A stretch of DNA of 44,775 nucleotides from an uncultured Oscillospiraceae bacterium (lineage in GTDB: Bacteria; Bacillota; Clostridia; Oscillospirales; Oscillospiraceae). A model generated the notes under the pieces. It did not search any database, was not told the DNA's origin, and saw only the letters and a list, made by a program, of their open reading frames with translations. This document shows positions 7,960 to 17,525 of this stretch, piece after piece (the stretch's first letter is position 1; every line of letters starts with the position of its first letter). A program made the position numbers and the translations under genes. Location: positions 1-44,775 of the forward strand of contig CAKTVW010000019.1 of the NCBI GenBank assembly GCA_934630495.1, written 5' to 3'.

Positions 7960-9372
7960 TTGAATACCAAGGAGACAAAAACCACCGTCATTTCGCCCGA
8001 GGCGCTGCGCCGTCAGCAGGGCTTCTGCGGCGAGATCCGTGAATACTGGGCCGCGCAGGGCGTCACGCCCGTGGCCTACATCGACACCTACGGCTGTCAG
8101 CAGAACGAGGCCGATTCCGAACGCATCCGCGGTATGCTGGAAAGCGCGGGCTACGGCTTTACCGACACGTCGGAGGGCGCGGACATCGTGGTGATGAACA
8201 CCTGCGCCATCCGGGAGCACGCCGAGCAGCGCGTTTTCGGCAATGTCGGCGCCCTGACGCACACCAAGCGCCGCCACCCGCGCCAGAAAATCTTTCTCTG
8301 CGGCTGCATGATGGGCCAGCCCGCCGTGACCGACCGCATCAAGCACTCCTACCCCTATGTCGACGGCGTATTCTCCACGCATCATCTGTGGGAATTTCCG
8401 GAGCTGCTGTGGCGCGTGCTGAAAACCGGCAAGCGCGTGTTCTCCGTAGAGGATTCGGCAGGCTCGATCGCGGAAAACATTCCCGTTTCGCGCACCAACT
8501 CCCTCAAGGCTTGGGTATCGGTCATGTACGGCTGCAACAACTTCTGTTCGTACTGCATCGTGCCCTATGTACGCGGGCGCGAACGCAGCCGCCGTCCCGA
8601 GGAGGTGCTCAGGGAATGCCGCGAGCTGATCGAAGCCGGCTATAAGGAGATCACGCTTCTGGGCCAGAACGTCAATTCCTACGGTAAGGACCTCGGCCTC
8701 GGCATCGACTTTGCCGACCTGATGGCGCAGGTCGCGGAGCTGCCCGGAGAGTTCCGCCTGCGGTTCATGACCTCGCATCCCAAGGACGCAAGTCGGAAGC
8801 TGTTCGACACCATCGCAAAATATCCCAAAATCTGCAAGCAGTTCCACCTGCCCTTCCAGTCCGGCAACGACCGCGTGCTCAAGGCGATGAACCGCCACTA
8901 TGACTCGGCGCAGTATCTCTCCCTTGTCGAATACGGTCGGAGCGTCATGCCCGATCTCGTCCTGACGAGCGACGTGATCGTGGGCTTCCCCGGCGAAACG
9001 GAGGAGGAATTTGAGGACACCTTAAAGCTGATCGAAACCGTGCGCTACGACGCGCTGTTTACCTTTATTTTCTCGCCGCGCGGCGGCACGCCTGCCGCGA
9101 AAATGCCCGATCCCTTTACAAAAGCGGACAAAAACCGCCGTTTTGATCGGCTTTGCGCCCTGCAAAACCGTATTTCCGAGGAAAAGCACCGCGCCTACAT
9201 CGGCAAGACCGTGCGGGTGCTGGTCGACGGGCGCGACGGCGATAAGCTGACCGCCCGCACCGACGGCGGGCGTCTGGTGCGCTTCGACGGCGACGACAGC
9301 CTGATCGGCCAATTCGTCGACACGGAGATCACCGGCTGCACCACATGGAGCCTGACGGGCAAGCTGGTTTGA
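7960..9372 (+). CDS. miaB: tRNA-2-methylthio-N6-dimethylallyladenosine synthase
   Basis: The 470-residue radical-SAM methylthiotransferase adds the 2-methylthio group to i6A37 of tRNAs reading UNN codons. The N-terminal domain carries the three cysteines of the auxiliary cluster (YGCQQNE near 46, NTCAIREHAEQR, GCMMGQ). The radical-SAM motif CNNFCSYC is near residue 192, and a TRAM domain lies at the C-terminus. The start is TTG at 7960 behind GGAGGAG. Its substrate is made by MiaA, encoded 5 kb downstream on the same strand. Confidence 0.95.
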   Translation: MNTKETKTTVISPEALRRQQGFCGEIREYWAAQGVTPVAYIDTYGCQQNEADSERIRGMLESAGYGFTDTSEGADIVVMNTCAIREHAEQRVFGNVGALTHTKRRHPRQKIFLCGCMMGQPAVTDRIKHSYPYVDGVFSTHHLWEFPELLWRVLKTGKRVFSVEDSAGSIAENIPVSRTNSLKAWVSVMYGCNNFCSYCIVPYVRGRERSRRPEEVLRECRELIEAGYKEITLLGQNVNSYGKDLGLGIDFADLMAQVAELPGEFRLRFMTSHPKDASRKLFDTIAKYPKICKQFHLPFQSGNDRVLKAMNRHYDSAQYLSLVEYGRSVMPDLVLTSDVIVGFPGETEEEFEDTLKLIETVRYDALFTFIFSPRGGTPAAKMPDPFTKADKNRRFDRLCALQNRISEEKHRAYIGKTVRVLVDGRDGDKLTARTDGGRLVRFDGDDSLIGQFVDTEITGCTTWSLTGKLV

Positions 9373-9387
9373 TACCGCCGCGCGGTC

Positions 9388-9760
9388 AGACTGTCAAAAA
9401 ACCGCCCCGCATGTCATTGCGAGGTTTGCGGAGCAAACCGTGGCAATCCGCATCTCTTTCCGCCGGTTTTCTCTTATACTAGAATCTGTTAAAAAGCTTG
9501 AAAAGCTTTTTATAGCGCCAAGGGCGCGTCAGATTCTGCATGAGACGGCGCAGCGTGCTTTCGCACGATGCGAGTGTGCGTAGCACGCGGGATTCTTGAT
9601 TAAATCTTTTAATCAAGAATCAGTATTAAAAGCGTTACAGAGGAGAACGGATTGCCGCGTCGGGCTGCGCCCTCCTCGCAATGACAAGAACGGGAGATTT
9701 TCTCTCTTTTTTACTTTGACCGGCAAGCGGGGACGTTTGCGAACGCCGCCGAAGCGGCGC
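9388..9760 (+). repeat. AGACTGTCAAAAAA-family element, locus F (interrupted)
   Basis: It starts AGACTGTCAAAAAA at 9388, right after a short CCGC/GCGG hairpin at the end of miaB, and matches loci D and E through the CTCGCAATGAC arm (to about 9685). It then matches locus D for some 70 further bases (ACTTTGACCGGCAAGCGGGG and the start of a GCCGCCG hairpin). The copy is split by a 149-bp insertion at 9477-9625. The 509-bp gap between miaB and mutS consists mainly of this composite. Bases 9761-9881 hold GC-rich short palindromes and no recognisable promoter. Confidence 0.7.
9474..9628. mobile_element. 149-bp MITE nested in locus F
   Basis: Comparison with loci D and E shows uninterrupted sequence where locus F has 149 extra bases (9477-9625). 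The insert starts TACTAGAATCTG and ends CAAGAATCAGTA, imperfect inverted repeats (TACTAGAATC against TACTGATTC). It is bordered by a TTA direct repeat (9474-9476 and 9626-9628). Internally it has several short hairpins and no ORF, so it is a small non-autonomous element that arrived after the host repeat. Confidence 0.75.
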
Positions 9761-9881
9761 AAACGGCGGAGTGTACCCGCAAGGGCGCGCCGCCCGCGTC
9801 ACCGCGCTTTGGCTCCCGCCGACGAGGCGAAGCCAAATCCACCGCATAAGATAGAAACTACACGATCGGAGGACATCACCA

Positions 9882-12473
9882 ATGGCCGAGTTGACGCCCA
9901 TGATGCGGCAATATCTCGAGATCAAGGAGCAGCGCCCGGACTGCATTCTGTTTTTCCGTCTGGGCGACTTCTACGAAATGTTCGACGAGGACGCGCGGCT
10001 GGCCTCCAAGGAGCTTGACCTGACGCTCACGACCCGCGACCGCGGCAAGGAAAAGGCCGATCAGACCCCGATGTGCGGCGTCCCCTTCCACAGCGCCGAG
10101 AGCTATATCGCGCGGCTCGTTTCGCGCGGCTACAAGGTCGCCATCTGCGAACAGATGGAGGACCCCGCGCTGGCAAAGGGACTGGTCAAGCGCGACATCA
10201 TCCGCATCGTCACGCCCGGCACCGTCGTGGAAAGCTCGATGCTCGACGAGAGCCGCAACAATTACTTCGCCTGCGTTTTCGGCGAGGGCGGCTGCTACGG
10301 CGTCAGCTTCTGCGATATTTCGACGGGCGCGTTCTACGCCACGAGCTGCGACGGCGGGCAGGCGGTCGACCGCGTGCTCTCCGAGCTGGGGCGGTTCGCG
10401 CCTTCCGAGGTGCTTCGCGGCGGCGAGGCCGCGCAGAACGCCGAGCTGACGCAGGCGCTTCAGGACCGTCTGAGCTGCTGCGCGGAGATCGGCGCGGCGG
10501 AGCTGTTCGACCCCGCGCAGACCGCCGAAACGGTGACCGAGCAGTTCGGGCAAACGCCGCAGGCGCTCGGCATCGGAGACAAGAGCGCCGTCTGGCGCAG
10601 TGCGGGCGCGCTGCTGCGGACGCTTCGTGAGCTGCAAAAGGTCAGCCTGCGCCATGTACGCAGCTTTGAATATTATGTAACAGGCCGTTTTCTGGAGCTT
10701 GATCTGACCGCGCGGCGCAATCTGGAGCTGACAGAGACGATGCGCGGCGGCGATAAGCGCGGCAGCCTGCTGTGGGTGCTGGACAAGACGCGTACGGCGC
10801 TCGGCAGCCGTATGCTCCGAAGCTGGCTGGAAAAGCCGCTGCTCAGCCCGAAAAGGATCGACCGCCGCCTCGGCGCGGTGGACGAGCTGGCAAAGCAGAG
10901 CATCCTGCGCGACGAGCTGCGGGAGCTGCTGCGCGGCGTATCGGATTTGGAGCGCGTTACGGCGCGCATCGTCACCGGCGCCGCCAACGCCCGCGATCTT
11001 GTGGCGCTGGGAAGCGGCTGCGAGCCGATCCCCGCGCTGAAGGCCGCCATAGCCGACCTGAAGGCGCCCATGTTCGCGGTCCTGCGCGACGAGATCGACG
11101 AGCTGACCGACCTGACGGGTCTGGTCGCCGCCGCGATCGCCGACGAGCCGCCCTTCACCGTCCGCGAGGGCGGGATGATCCGTGCGGGCTATAACGCCGA
11201 GCTGGACCGTCTGCGCGACATCGTCTCCGGCGGCAAGGGCACGCTGGCGCAGATCGAAGCGGCCGAAAAGGAAAAAACCGGCATCAAAAATCTGCGTGTC
11301 GGCTACAACCGCGTCTTCGGCTACTACATCGAGGTCGCCAAGGGACAGGTCGACATGGTCCCCGACACCTACATCCGCAAGCAGACCCTCACCAACGGCG
11401 AACGCTACATCACGCCGGAGCTGAAGGAGCTGGAAAGCACCATCCTGACGGCAAAGGACCGCATCACCGCGCTGGAATACGAGCTGTTCACGGAGGTGCG
11501 CCTGCGTCTGGCCGATCAGGCCGAGCGCATCCAGCGCACCGCCCGTGCAGTCGCGTGTCTTGACGTTCTGACGTGCTTTGCGGAGCTTGCCGTGAAAAAT
11601 AATTATTGCAGGCCGGAGGTCGACCTGTCCGGCGTGATCGAAATTCGCGAGGGGCGGCATCCGGTGGTCGAGCAGGTGCTCAAAAACGCGCTGTTCGTCC
11701 CGAACGACACGCTTCTGGACGCCGAAAACAACCGCGTCTCCATCCTGACCGGCCCGAATATGGCCGGTAAATCGACCTACATGCGGCAGGTCGCGCTGAT
11801 CGTGCTGATGGCGCAGATCGGCTGCTTCGTTCCCGCAAGAGCCGCCCGCATCGGCATCGTCGACCGCATTTTCACCCGCGTCGGCGCGTCGGACGACCTT
11901 TCGATAGGGCAGTCGACATTTATGGTGGAAATGACGGAGGTCGCGGAAATTTTGACGCACGCGACCAACCGCAGCCTGCTGATCCTCGACGAGATCGGGC
12001 GCGGCACCTCCACCTTCGACGGCATGGCCATTGCGCGCGCGGTGCTGGAATTTGCCGCCGACCCGAAGCGCCTCGGCGCGAAAACGCTGTTCGCCACGCA
12101 TTATCACGAGCTGACGGACATCGAGCAGGAGCTTCCGGGCGTGAAGAACTACAACATCGCCGTGAAAAAACGCGGCGGCGACATCGTATTTCTGCGCAAG
12201 ATCGTGCCCGGCGCGGCCGACGATTCCTACGGCGTGGAGGTCGCGAAGCTGGCGGGCCTGCCCGACCGCGTCATTCATCGGGCGCGGGAAATTCTGCGGG
12301 AGCTGGAGAGCGGCGCGCCCGTGCGCACCGTGACGGTCGCCGCCGACGACCAGCTTTCCCTGACCGGCATGGAAAACGACGCCCTGCGCAAAAAGCTTGA
12401 GTCGCTCTGCGTCGAAGCCATGACGCCCATCGAGGCCATGAACGCCCTCTTCGAGCTGAAAAAAATGATCTGA
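9882..12473 (+). CDS. mutS: DNA mismatch repair protein MutS
   Basis: The protein has 863 residues, full length for MutS1. The mismatch-reading F-x-E motif is present (GDFYEMF near residue 30). The ATPase Walker A GPNMAGKST is near residue 625, Walker B is LLILDEIGRGTS, and FATHYHEL follows. It recognises mismatches and recruits MutL, encoded directly downstream (187-bp gap). The start ATG at 9882 follows CGGAGGACATCACCA, which contains a good ribosome-binding site. Confidence 0.97.
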   Translation: MAELTPMMRQYLEIKEQRPDCILFFRLGDFYEMFDEDARLASKELDLTLTTRDRGKEKADQTPMCGVPFHSAESYIARLVSRGYKVAICEQMEDPALAKGLVKRDIIRIVTPGTVVESSMLDESRNNYFACVFGEGGCYGVSFCDISTGAFYATSCDGGQAVDRVLSELGRFAPSEVLRGGEAAQNAELTQALQDRLSCCAEIGAAELFDPAQTAETVTEQFGQTPQALGIGDKSAVWRSAGALLRTLRELQKVSLRHVRSFEYYVTGRFLELDLTARRNLELTETMRGGDKRGSLLWVLDKTRTALGSRMLRSWLEKPLLSPKRIDRRLGAVDELAKQSILRDELRELLRGVSDLERVTARIVTGAANARDLVALGSGCEPIPALKAAIADLKAPMFAVLRDEIDELTDLTGLVAAAIADEPPFTVREGGMIRAGYNAELDRLRDIVSGGKGTLAQIEAAEKEKTGIKNLRVGYNRVFGYYIEVAKGQVDMVPDTYIRKQTLTNGERYITPELKELESTILTAKDRITALEYELFTEVRLRLADQAERIQRTARAVACLDVLTCFAELAVKNNYCRPEVDLSGVIEIREGRHPVVEQVLKNALFVPNDTLLDAENNRVSILTGPNMAGKSTYMRQVALIVLMAQIGCFVPARAARIGIVDRIFTRVGASDDLSIGQSTFMVEMTEVAEILTHATNRSLLILDEIGRGTSTFDGMAIARAVLEFAADPKRLGAKTLFATHYHELTDIEQELPGVKNYNIAVKKRGGDIVFLRKIVPGAADDSYGVEVAKLAGLPDRVIHRAREILRELESGAPVRTVTVAADDQLSLTGMENDALRKKLESLCVEAMTPIEAMNALFELKKMI

Positions 12474-12520
12474 TACGCGACCCGAATTGTCCGAGTCGCC
12501 CGACGGCCCGGGTCGGGCTT

Positions 12521-12600
12521 GTCATTGCGAGGTTTGCGAAGCAAACCGTGGCAATCTCATGTAAAATGTTTCGGATTCGCCGGAATTTACCGAAAATTCA
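12521..12600 (+). repeat. Half element (locus G) between mutS and mutL
   Basis: One arm, GTCATTGCGAGG-(TTTGCGAAGCAAA)-CCGTGGCAATC, fused to TCATGTAAAATGTTTCGGATTCG, a segment found inside the locus A and B elements. It is a chimera of the two element types or a remnant. It lies behind a GC-rich palindrome at the end of mutS. No AGACTGTC terminus is present. Confidence 0.6.
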
Positions 12601-12660
12601 GAACCGTATTTTTATTATATTTAACACGATATACTATTTACTGGCAAAAGGTGAAGCAAT

Positions 12661-14838
12661 ATGCCGAAAATTCAATGTTTATCGCCGCATGTGGCGGACC
12701 TGATCGCCGCCGGCGAGGTCGTTGAGCGCCCCGCAAGCGCCGCCAAGGAGCTGGTCGAAAACGCCATCGACGCCGGGGCCAAGCACGTCACGGTCGAGCT
12801 GCAAAACGGCGGCATGACCTTCCTGCGCGTCACGGATGACGGCTGCGGCATGGCGCCCGACGACGCCGAGACGGCCTTTCTGCGCCATGCGACGAGCAAG
12901 CTCCGCACCGCCGAGGACTTAGAGGCCATCCACACGCTGGGCTTCCGCGGCGAGGCGCTGGCGGCGATCTCGTCCGTGTCGCGCATCGACCTGATGACCA
13001 AGACCGCCGACGCCCCCTTCGGCACGAGCCTGCATCTCGAGGCGGGTGTCGTGACCGAGCGCGGCGAGGTCGGCTGCCCGAACGGAACGACGATCATCGT
13101 GCGCGATCTGTTCTATAACACGCCCGCACGCCTGAAATTCATGAAACGTGACGCGGTGGAGGCCTCCGCGCTGCTGTCGACCGTGCAGCGGCTGGCGCTG
13201 GCGCATCCGGAGACGGCGATCCGCGTCCTGCGCGACGGCGAGGAACAGCTTTCGACCGTCGGTGACGGCGAGCTTCTCGGCGCGGTCCGCGCCGTGCTGG
13301 GCCGTCAGACCGCCAAGGACCTGATCGCCGTGAACAGCCACTGGGACAAATACACCCTGACGGGCTTCGTTTCGCGGCCGAACGCCACGCGCGGCAACCG
13401 CGCAAATCAGCTTTTTTTCGTCAACGGGCGCAACATCCGCTCCAAGACGATGACCGCCGCGCTGGAAGAGGCGTACCGCAACCGGCTCATGGTCGGCCGC
13501 TATCCGACGTGCGTGCTGTGCCTGACGCTGCCGGAGCATCTGGTCGACGTGAACGTCCATCCGGCCAAGACGGAGGTCAAATTTATCAACGAGCGCGACA
13601 TCTTTGACTGCATCCGCTACGGCGTACAGGGCGCGCTGGACCGCGCCTCGGGCAAGGCGGAGATGCACCTCCCGCAGCAGAAGCACGCCGCGCACGAGGG
13701 CGACGCGCCCGAACAGCTCCGTTCCCCCGCGCCGATCGCCTCCCCCGCGCCCAAGTCCGCGCCGAAGCAGACGTTTTTCCGCACCATGAGCGCCGAGGAA
13801 TACCGCACGTTTGCGCAGGTCCTGAAGGAAGCGCCGCGCGTACAGCCGTCGGACGCCGCGCTGGAAAGCCTTGCGGAGAACGCGGCGGCACGGAGTGCCG
13901 CACCGAAAACCGCGCCCGCTGCCACAGACTCCGAAGCAGCCGTAGCGGTGACCCCCGCCGAAGGCGCATCGTCCGAAAGTCGTTCAAAACCGCTCACAAA
14001 TAGCTCAAACTCGTTCAATACGGCCTCCGTTCCGTCCGTCGGCGCGGAAAAGGCCGCGTCAGACGACCTTACGGGGCACGATAGCCCCTCCGAGTATGGC
14101 AGCCCCGCCGCCCCCGACAGCCCCGTCGGGCATGACGGCATGGCAGCCGAAAGTCCCGCGCCGGAGACAGATGCGCCGGGAACAAACACGCCGAAGACAA
14201 CCGCACCAAAAACAGACGAACCGACGCGGGCGTCCGATACGGTCGGGCTGCCGTCCGAGGTGTCCGCCGCCTCGGACTACCGCATCGTCGGCGAGGTTCT
14301 GAACACCTATATCATCGTCGAGCAGGGGCGCAGTGTCCTGCTCATCGACAAGCACGCCGCGCACGAGCGCATTTTATTTGAAAAATTCCGCAAACAGACC
14401 GAGCCGATCATGTCGCAGCTCCTGCTTGCGCCGATCCTCTGGGAGCCGGAGCGCGAGGAGGCGGCGATCCTGCTGGAAAACGAAGCCCTCCTGCGCGACT
14501 GCGGCTACGAGGTGTCCGACTACGGCGGCGGCACGCTGGCGATCCGTCAGCTCCCGTCGGAGATCGACCCGGACGACGCCGCGGCGCTTCTGGGCGCGCT
14601 GGCGAGCGACCTCCGCGCGGGAAAGCGCGTCAAGCCGTCCGAGCTGCGCGACACCATGCTGCACACGATCGCCTGTAAGGCGGCGATCAAGGGCGGCTGG
14701 CACACCGACGAGCGCGAACGGGAGGCGCTGGTACGCGAGGTCATGACGCGTGACGACCTGAAATACTGTCCGCACGGACGGCCGATCTGCGTCGAGCTGA
14801 CGGCGGGTCAGCTCGAGCGCACGTTTAAGAGGGCCTAG
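12661..14838 (+). CDS. mutL: DNA mismatch repair protein MutL
   Basis: The protein has 725 residues. The GHKL ATPase has DAGA, DDGCGM and GFRGEAL motifs in the first 110 residues. A long Ala/Pro/Ser/Thr-rich linker (about 340-535) joins it to the C-terminal nicking domain. The metal-binding motif DQHAxxE appears as DKHAAHERILFE (about 563), with a Lys in place of Gln, and CPHGRP near 703 completes the endonuclease site. It is therefore an endonuclease-type MutL as in most bacteria lacking MutH. Its stop is one base before the miaA start, the head of a mutL-miaA-hfq-HlyD-like operon. Confidence 0.96.
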   Translation: MPKIQCLSPHVADLIAAGEVVERPASAAKELVENAIDAGAKHVTVELQNGGMTFLRVTDDGCGMAPDDAETAFLRHATSKLRTAEDLEAIHTLGFRGEALAAISSVSRIDLMTKTADAPFGTSLHLEAGVVTERGEVGCPNGTTIIVRDLFYNTPARLKFMKRDAVEASALLSTVQRLALAHPETAIRVLRDGEEQLSTVGDGELLGAVRAVLGRQTAKDLIAVNSHWDKYTLTGFVSRPNATRGNRANQLFFVNGRNIRSKTMTAALEEAYRNRLMVGRYPTCVLCLTLPEHLVDVNVHPAKTEVKFINERDIFDCIRYGVQGALDRASGKAEMHLPQQKHAAHEGDAPEQLRSPAPIASPAPKSAPKQTFFRTMSAEEYRTFAQVLKEAPRVQPSDAALESLAENAAARSAAPKTAPAATDSEAAVAVTPAEGASSESRSKPLTNSSNSFNTASVPSVGAEKAASDDLTGHDSPSEYGSPAAPDSPVGHDGMAAESPAPETDAPGTNTPKTTAPKTDEPTRASDTVGLPSEVSAASDYRIVGEVLNTYIIVEQGRSVLLIDKHAAHERILFEKFRKQTEPIMSQLLLAPILWEPEREEAAILLENEALLRDCGYEVSDYGGGTLAIRQLPSEIDPDDAAALLGALASDLRAGKRVKPSELRDTMLHTIACKAAIKGGWHTDEREREALVREVMTRDDLKYCPHGRPICVELTAGQLERTFKRA

Positions 14839-14839
14839 C

Positions 14840-15775
14840 ATGGACAGAATGCTCTGTATCGTCGGCCCGACCGCCTCCGGAAAGACGGCGCTCTCCGTCC
14901 GTCTGGCGCAGGAGCTGGACGCGGAGATCGTCTCGTTCGACTCCATGCAGGTCTATCGCGGCATGGAGATCGGCACGGCCGCGCCCACCGCACGGGAAAT
15001 GGGCGGCATCCGCCACCACATGATCGGCGTCGCCGACCCGACCGAGGCGTTTTCCGTCAGCCGCTATGTGGAGATGGCGGACGCCTGCGTGCAGGACATC
15101 CTGCGGCGCGGCAAGCCCGTCGTTCTCGTCGGCGGGACGGGCCTTTACATCGATTCGCTGATCGCGGGGCGCGAATTTGCCCCCTATCCGCAGGCCGGCC
15201 GTCGGCAGGAGCTGGAGGCCCGCGCCGCGCGGGAGGGCATCATGCCGCTGTACGAGCAGCTCCGCCGCGTCGACCCCGAGGCGGCGCAGGCCATCCACCC
15301 GTCCAATCAGAAGCGCGTCATCCGCGCGCTGGAGGTCTGGCTGGAGAGCGGGAAAACCATTTCTCAGCACAATCGGGAGAGCCGCGCGGTCCCGCCGAAA
15401 TACGCTCCGCTCTGGCTGGGCGTCGACCTTGCCGACCGCGAGGGGCACAAGCGCCGCATCGACGCGCGCGTCGATCAAATGCTGCGAGACGGCCTGCTCG
15501 ACGAGGTCCGTCGGCTCCTTGCGCGGGGCGTCGCGCCGGATTCGACCGCGATGCAGGCCATCGGCTACAAGGAGCTGACCCCCTTCGTCCTCGGGCTGAC
15601 GGATGATCTGCCCGCCGCCGTCGACGAGATCAAGCTCCGCACCCGCCAATACGCCAAGCGTCAGCGGACGTGGTTCCGCCGCAACGAAAGCATCCATCGG
15701 CTGGAGGTCGACCGCATGACGCAGGACGAAATATTTCATTTCATTCGACCGTTTCTGCCTGAATACGGCATTTGA
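14840..15775 (+). CDS. miaA: tRNA dimethylallyltransferase
   Basis: The protein has 311 residues. The P-loop GPTASGKTALS is at the N-terminus, followed by DSMQVYRGM (residues 34-42) and GGTGLY, all diagnostic of MiaA. It transfers a dimethylallyl group to N6 of A37 in tRNAs reading UNN codons, and MiaB then thiomethylates the product. It is separated from mutL by one base and from hfq by about 100 bases. Confidence 0.96.
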   Translation: MDRMLCIVGPTASGKTALSVRLAQELDAEIVSFDSMQVYRGMEIGTAAPTAREMGGIRHHMIGVADPTEAFSVSRYVEMADACVQDILRRGKPVVLVGGTGLYIDSLIAGREFAPYPQAGRRQELEARAAREGIMPLYEQLRRVDPEAAQAIHPSNQKRVIRALEVWLESGKTISQHNRESRAVPPKYAPLWLGVDLADREGHKRRIDARVDQMLRDGLLDEVRRLLARGVAPDSTAMQAIGYKELTPFVLGLTDDLPAAVDEIKLRTRQYAKRQRTWFRRNESIHRLEVDRMTQDEIFHFIRPFLPEYGI

Positions 15776-15876
15776 GCCGGATAAAATATAAGTATCTCCG
15801 AAACGTCGCCGCACGTTTCCGAAAAAAATCAGAGAGGCCCGACAGGCCTCCGAAACGAAAGAAAAGAGGTACTTAT

Positions 15877-16098
15877 ATGGCAAACACAGAAAATCTCCAA
15901 GATCTGATCCTGAACGAAGTACGCAAGGAACACACCCCCGTCACCATGTTTTTGATGAACGGCTTCCAGATGAAGGGGATCGTCACCGGCTTTGACAGCT
16001 TTACCGTGATCCTCAGCTCCGAGGGCAAGCAGCAGATGATCTATAAGCACGCCATTTCCACGGTCGTGCCGCTGCAGCCCGTGCGCTTCCCGATCTAG
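15877..16098 (+). CDS. hfq: RNA chaperone Hfq
   Basis: The protein has 73 residues from ATG at 15877 behind AAAAGAGG. The frame is open further upstream, but the MANTENLQD start with its ribosome-binding site is the usual one. Sm1 (VTMFLMNGFQMKGIVTGFD) and Sm2 (YKHAISTVVP) motifs are clear. Hexameric Hfq binds U-rich sRNA tails and mRNAs. The miaA-hfq order is widely conserved. A GGCC-type hairpin at about 15834-15850 lies between the two genes and might separate their expression. Confidence 0.95.
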   Translation: MANTENLQDLILNEVRKEHTPVTMFLMNGFQMKGIVTGFDSFTVILSSEGKQQMIYKHAISTVVPLQPVRFPI

Positions 16099-16100
16099 GG

Positions 16101-17234
16101 ATGCAGAAACAGGGCAGGCTTTATCTGAAGCTCCTTTCGGTTTTCTTGGCGGTATTGCTTGGGGTCTACGCGCTGGGCGCTCTGCTCGGCGCGGGACGTT
16201 CCTACACCCTTGTGACCGCAGTTTGCTGCGAAGTCGGGGACGGTCTGACCGTTTCCGGCTTTGTGGTACGTCAGGAGCAGGTTTTGGTCAGCACGATGCC
16301 GGTGGTGGTATGGGAGCTGTCCGCCGGAGATCGTGTCGGCGGCGGGCAACCGTTCGCCACGGGCTATTTTTCTGCGCAGGCGGGGCAGCGACGCGCGGAG
16401 CTGGACGCCCTGAAGGAGCAGCGTGCCGCGCTGCTGGCGCAGAGGGGCGACATCGCCGAACAGCTCGCCGCCGTAAACGCACAGGCCGCCGTCCATGAGC
16501 TGCGCGCCGCGAAGCAGACCGCCGCGCTGCTGGCGCTCACGCCGCGCGACGCGGACAAGCCGGATCGCGCGGCGGTCCGCGATCTCGACGAGCGCATCGC
16601 CGCTCTGGAGGCGGAGCTTTCCGAGGATGCGGCGGCGCTGACTGCGGCGTCTTCGGGCTATGTCTGTCCGCGCGTCGACGGCTACGAAAGCGTTCTGACG
16701 CCCGAGGCGCTGGAAACCATGACGCTTGCGGAGTTGAGGGCGCTCCCCGATGCCGCGAAGCCCGTAAATGCCAACGCCGTCGGACGGCTGGCCGTTTCGC
16801 AGCGCTGGTATTTCGTCTGCGTGGCGGCGGGCGAAAATTTCTCGGAGCCGGAGCTGGAATTTACCGCCCGCCCCGGCACACGCTACCCCATGCGCATCGA
16901 GCGCTGTCAGACGGAAAACGGCGTCAGTCTGCTGGTGCTTTCCTGCGACCGGGGCATGGGAGAGGTCGTCTCCCTGCGCAGGGAGGAGGCGCGGCTGACC
17001 TTCGCCTCCGATCGGGGACTGCGCGTGCCGAAGGCCGCGCTTTACTACGAAAACGGCGAAACGGGCGTCTATATTCTGGAAAATTCACGCGCCGTTTGGA
17101 AGCCCGTCACGCTTCTTTCCGAGTGGGACGAATTTTTCCTTGCCGAATGGGACCGTTCCGGCCCGGAGCACCTCTGGCCCGGCGACGAAATGATCCTGAC
17201 CGACAGGGACATCGCGTCGGAGTTCCCGCACTGA
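16101..17234 (+). CDS. HlyD-like membrane-anchored adaptor protein
   Basis: The protein has 377 residues and starts two bases after the hfq stop. One N-terminal membrane helix (about 8-28) is followed by a biotinyl-lipoyl-like half (VSGFVVRQEQVLV...GDRVGGGQPFA), an Ala/Glu-rich region likely to form a coiled-coil hairpin (about 95-180) and a beta-rich C-terminal half. This is the general architecture of HlyD/efflux adaptor proteins. No exporter gene adjoins it, so the partner is unknown. Similar genes sit near sepF and divIVA in related genomes as I remember them, which might point to a role at the division septum or in sporulation, but that is only a guess. Confidence 0.6.
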   Translation: MQKQGRLYLKLLSVFLAVLLGVYALGALLGAGRSYTLVTAVCCEVGDGLTVSGFVVRQEQVLVSTMPVVVWELSAGDRVGGGQPFATGYFSAQAGQRRAELDALKEQRAALLAQRGDIAEQLAAVNAQAAVHELRAAKQTAALLALTPRDADKPDRAAVRDLDERIAALEAELSEDAAALTAASSGYVCPRVDGYESVLTPEALETMTLAELRALPDAAKPVNANAVGRLAVSQRWYFVCVAAGENFSEPELEFTARPGTRYPMRIERCQTENGVSLLVLSCDRGMGEVVSLRREEARLTFASDRGLRVPKAALYYENGETGVYILENSRAVWKPVTLLSEWDEFFLAEWDRSGPEHLWPGDEMILTDRDIASEFPH

Positions 17235-17254
17235 GGCGCGGGCAGACGCCATAC

Positions 17255-17324
17255 CCCCGTTCATGCAAAGGCACCGCCGCCGCGCACCGCCCCGTTCATG
17301 CAAAACACCGCCGCCGTGCACCGC
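17255..17324 (+). repeat. 35-bp tandem duplication plus a single repeat arm (locus H)
   Basis: CCCCGTTCATGCAAA followed by CACCGCCGCCG occurs twice at 17255-17289 and 17290-17324, with a few substitutions. Directly after it (17336-17372) lies a further arm of the dispersed family, GTCATTGCGAG-(ACCCCGAAGGGGC)-CGCGGCAATC. The rest of the 291-bp gap before the YggS gene has a CGGCTTG/CAAGCCG hairpin near 17427-17448. Confidence 0.6.
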
Positions 17325-17525
17325 CCGCCGGTCTTGTCATTGCGAGACCCCGAAGGGGCCGCGGCAATCCGCCTCTCCCGTCCCTTTGCTTCTTCGAGCT
17401 GCCCGCGCGAGATCGCTGCGGCTTGCGGGGCAAGCCGCACAATGGCGGGATTTCCGTTATTTCGTCAGCAGCTTTCAATATAATATTTCACAAACCCGTA
17501 TTAACAGAGAAAGAGGTATCCCAAC

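Noticed and set aside
7709..7978. Small frames encoding MSLRG/SLRGGRSPTRQS-type peptides in the repeats
   Set aside because: They are translations of the palindromic repeat arms and recur wherever the repeat occurs, without start signals.
9876..12278. An 800-codon minus-strand frame opposite mutS
   Set aside because: It is a shadow of high-GC codon use; mutS motifs on the plus strand are unambiguous.
12601..12640. A mutL promoter at TATACT near 12625
   Set aside because: The -10 is fair, but the matching -35 region is only T/A-rich, so I did not list it as a feature.
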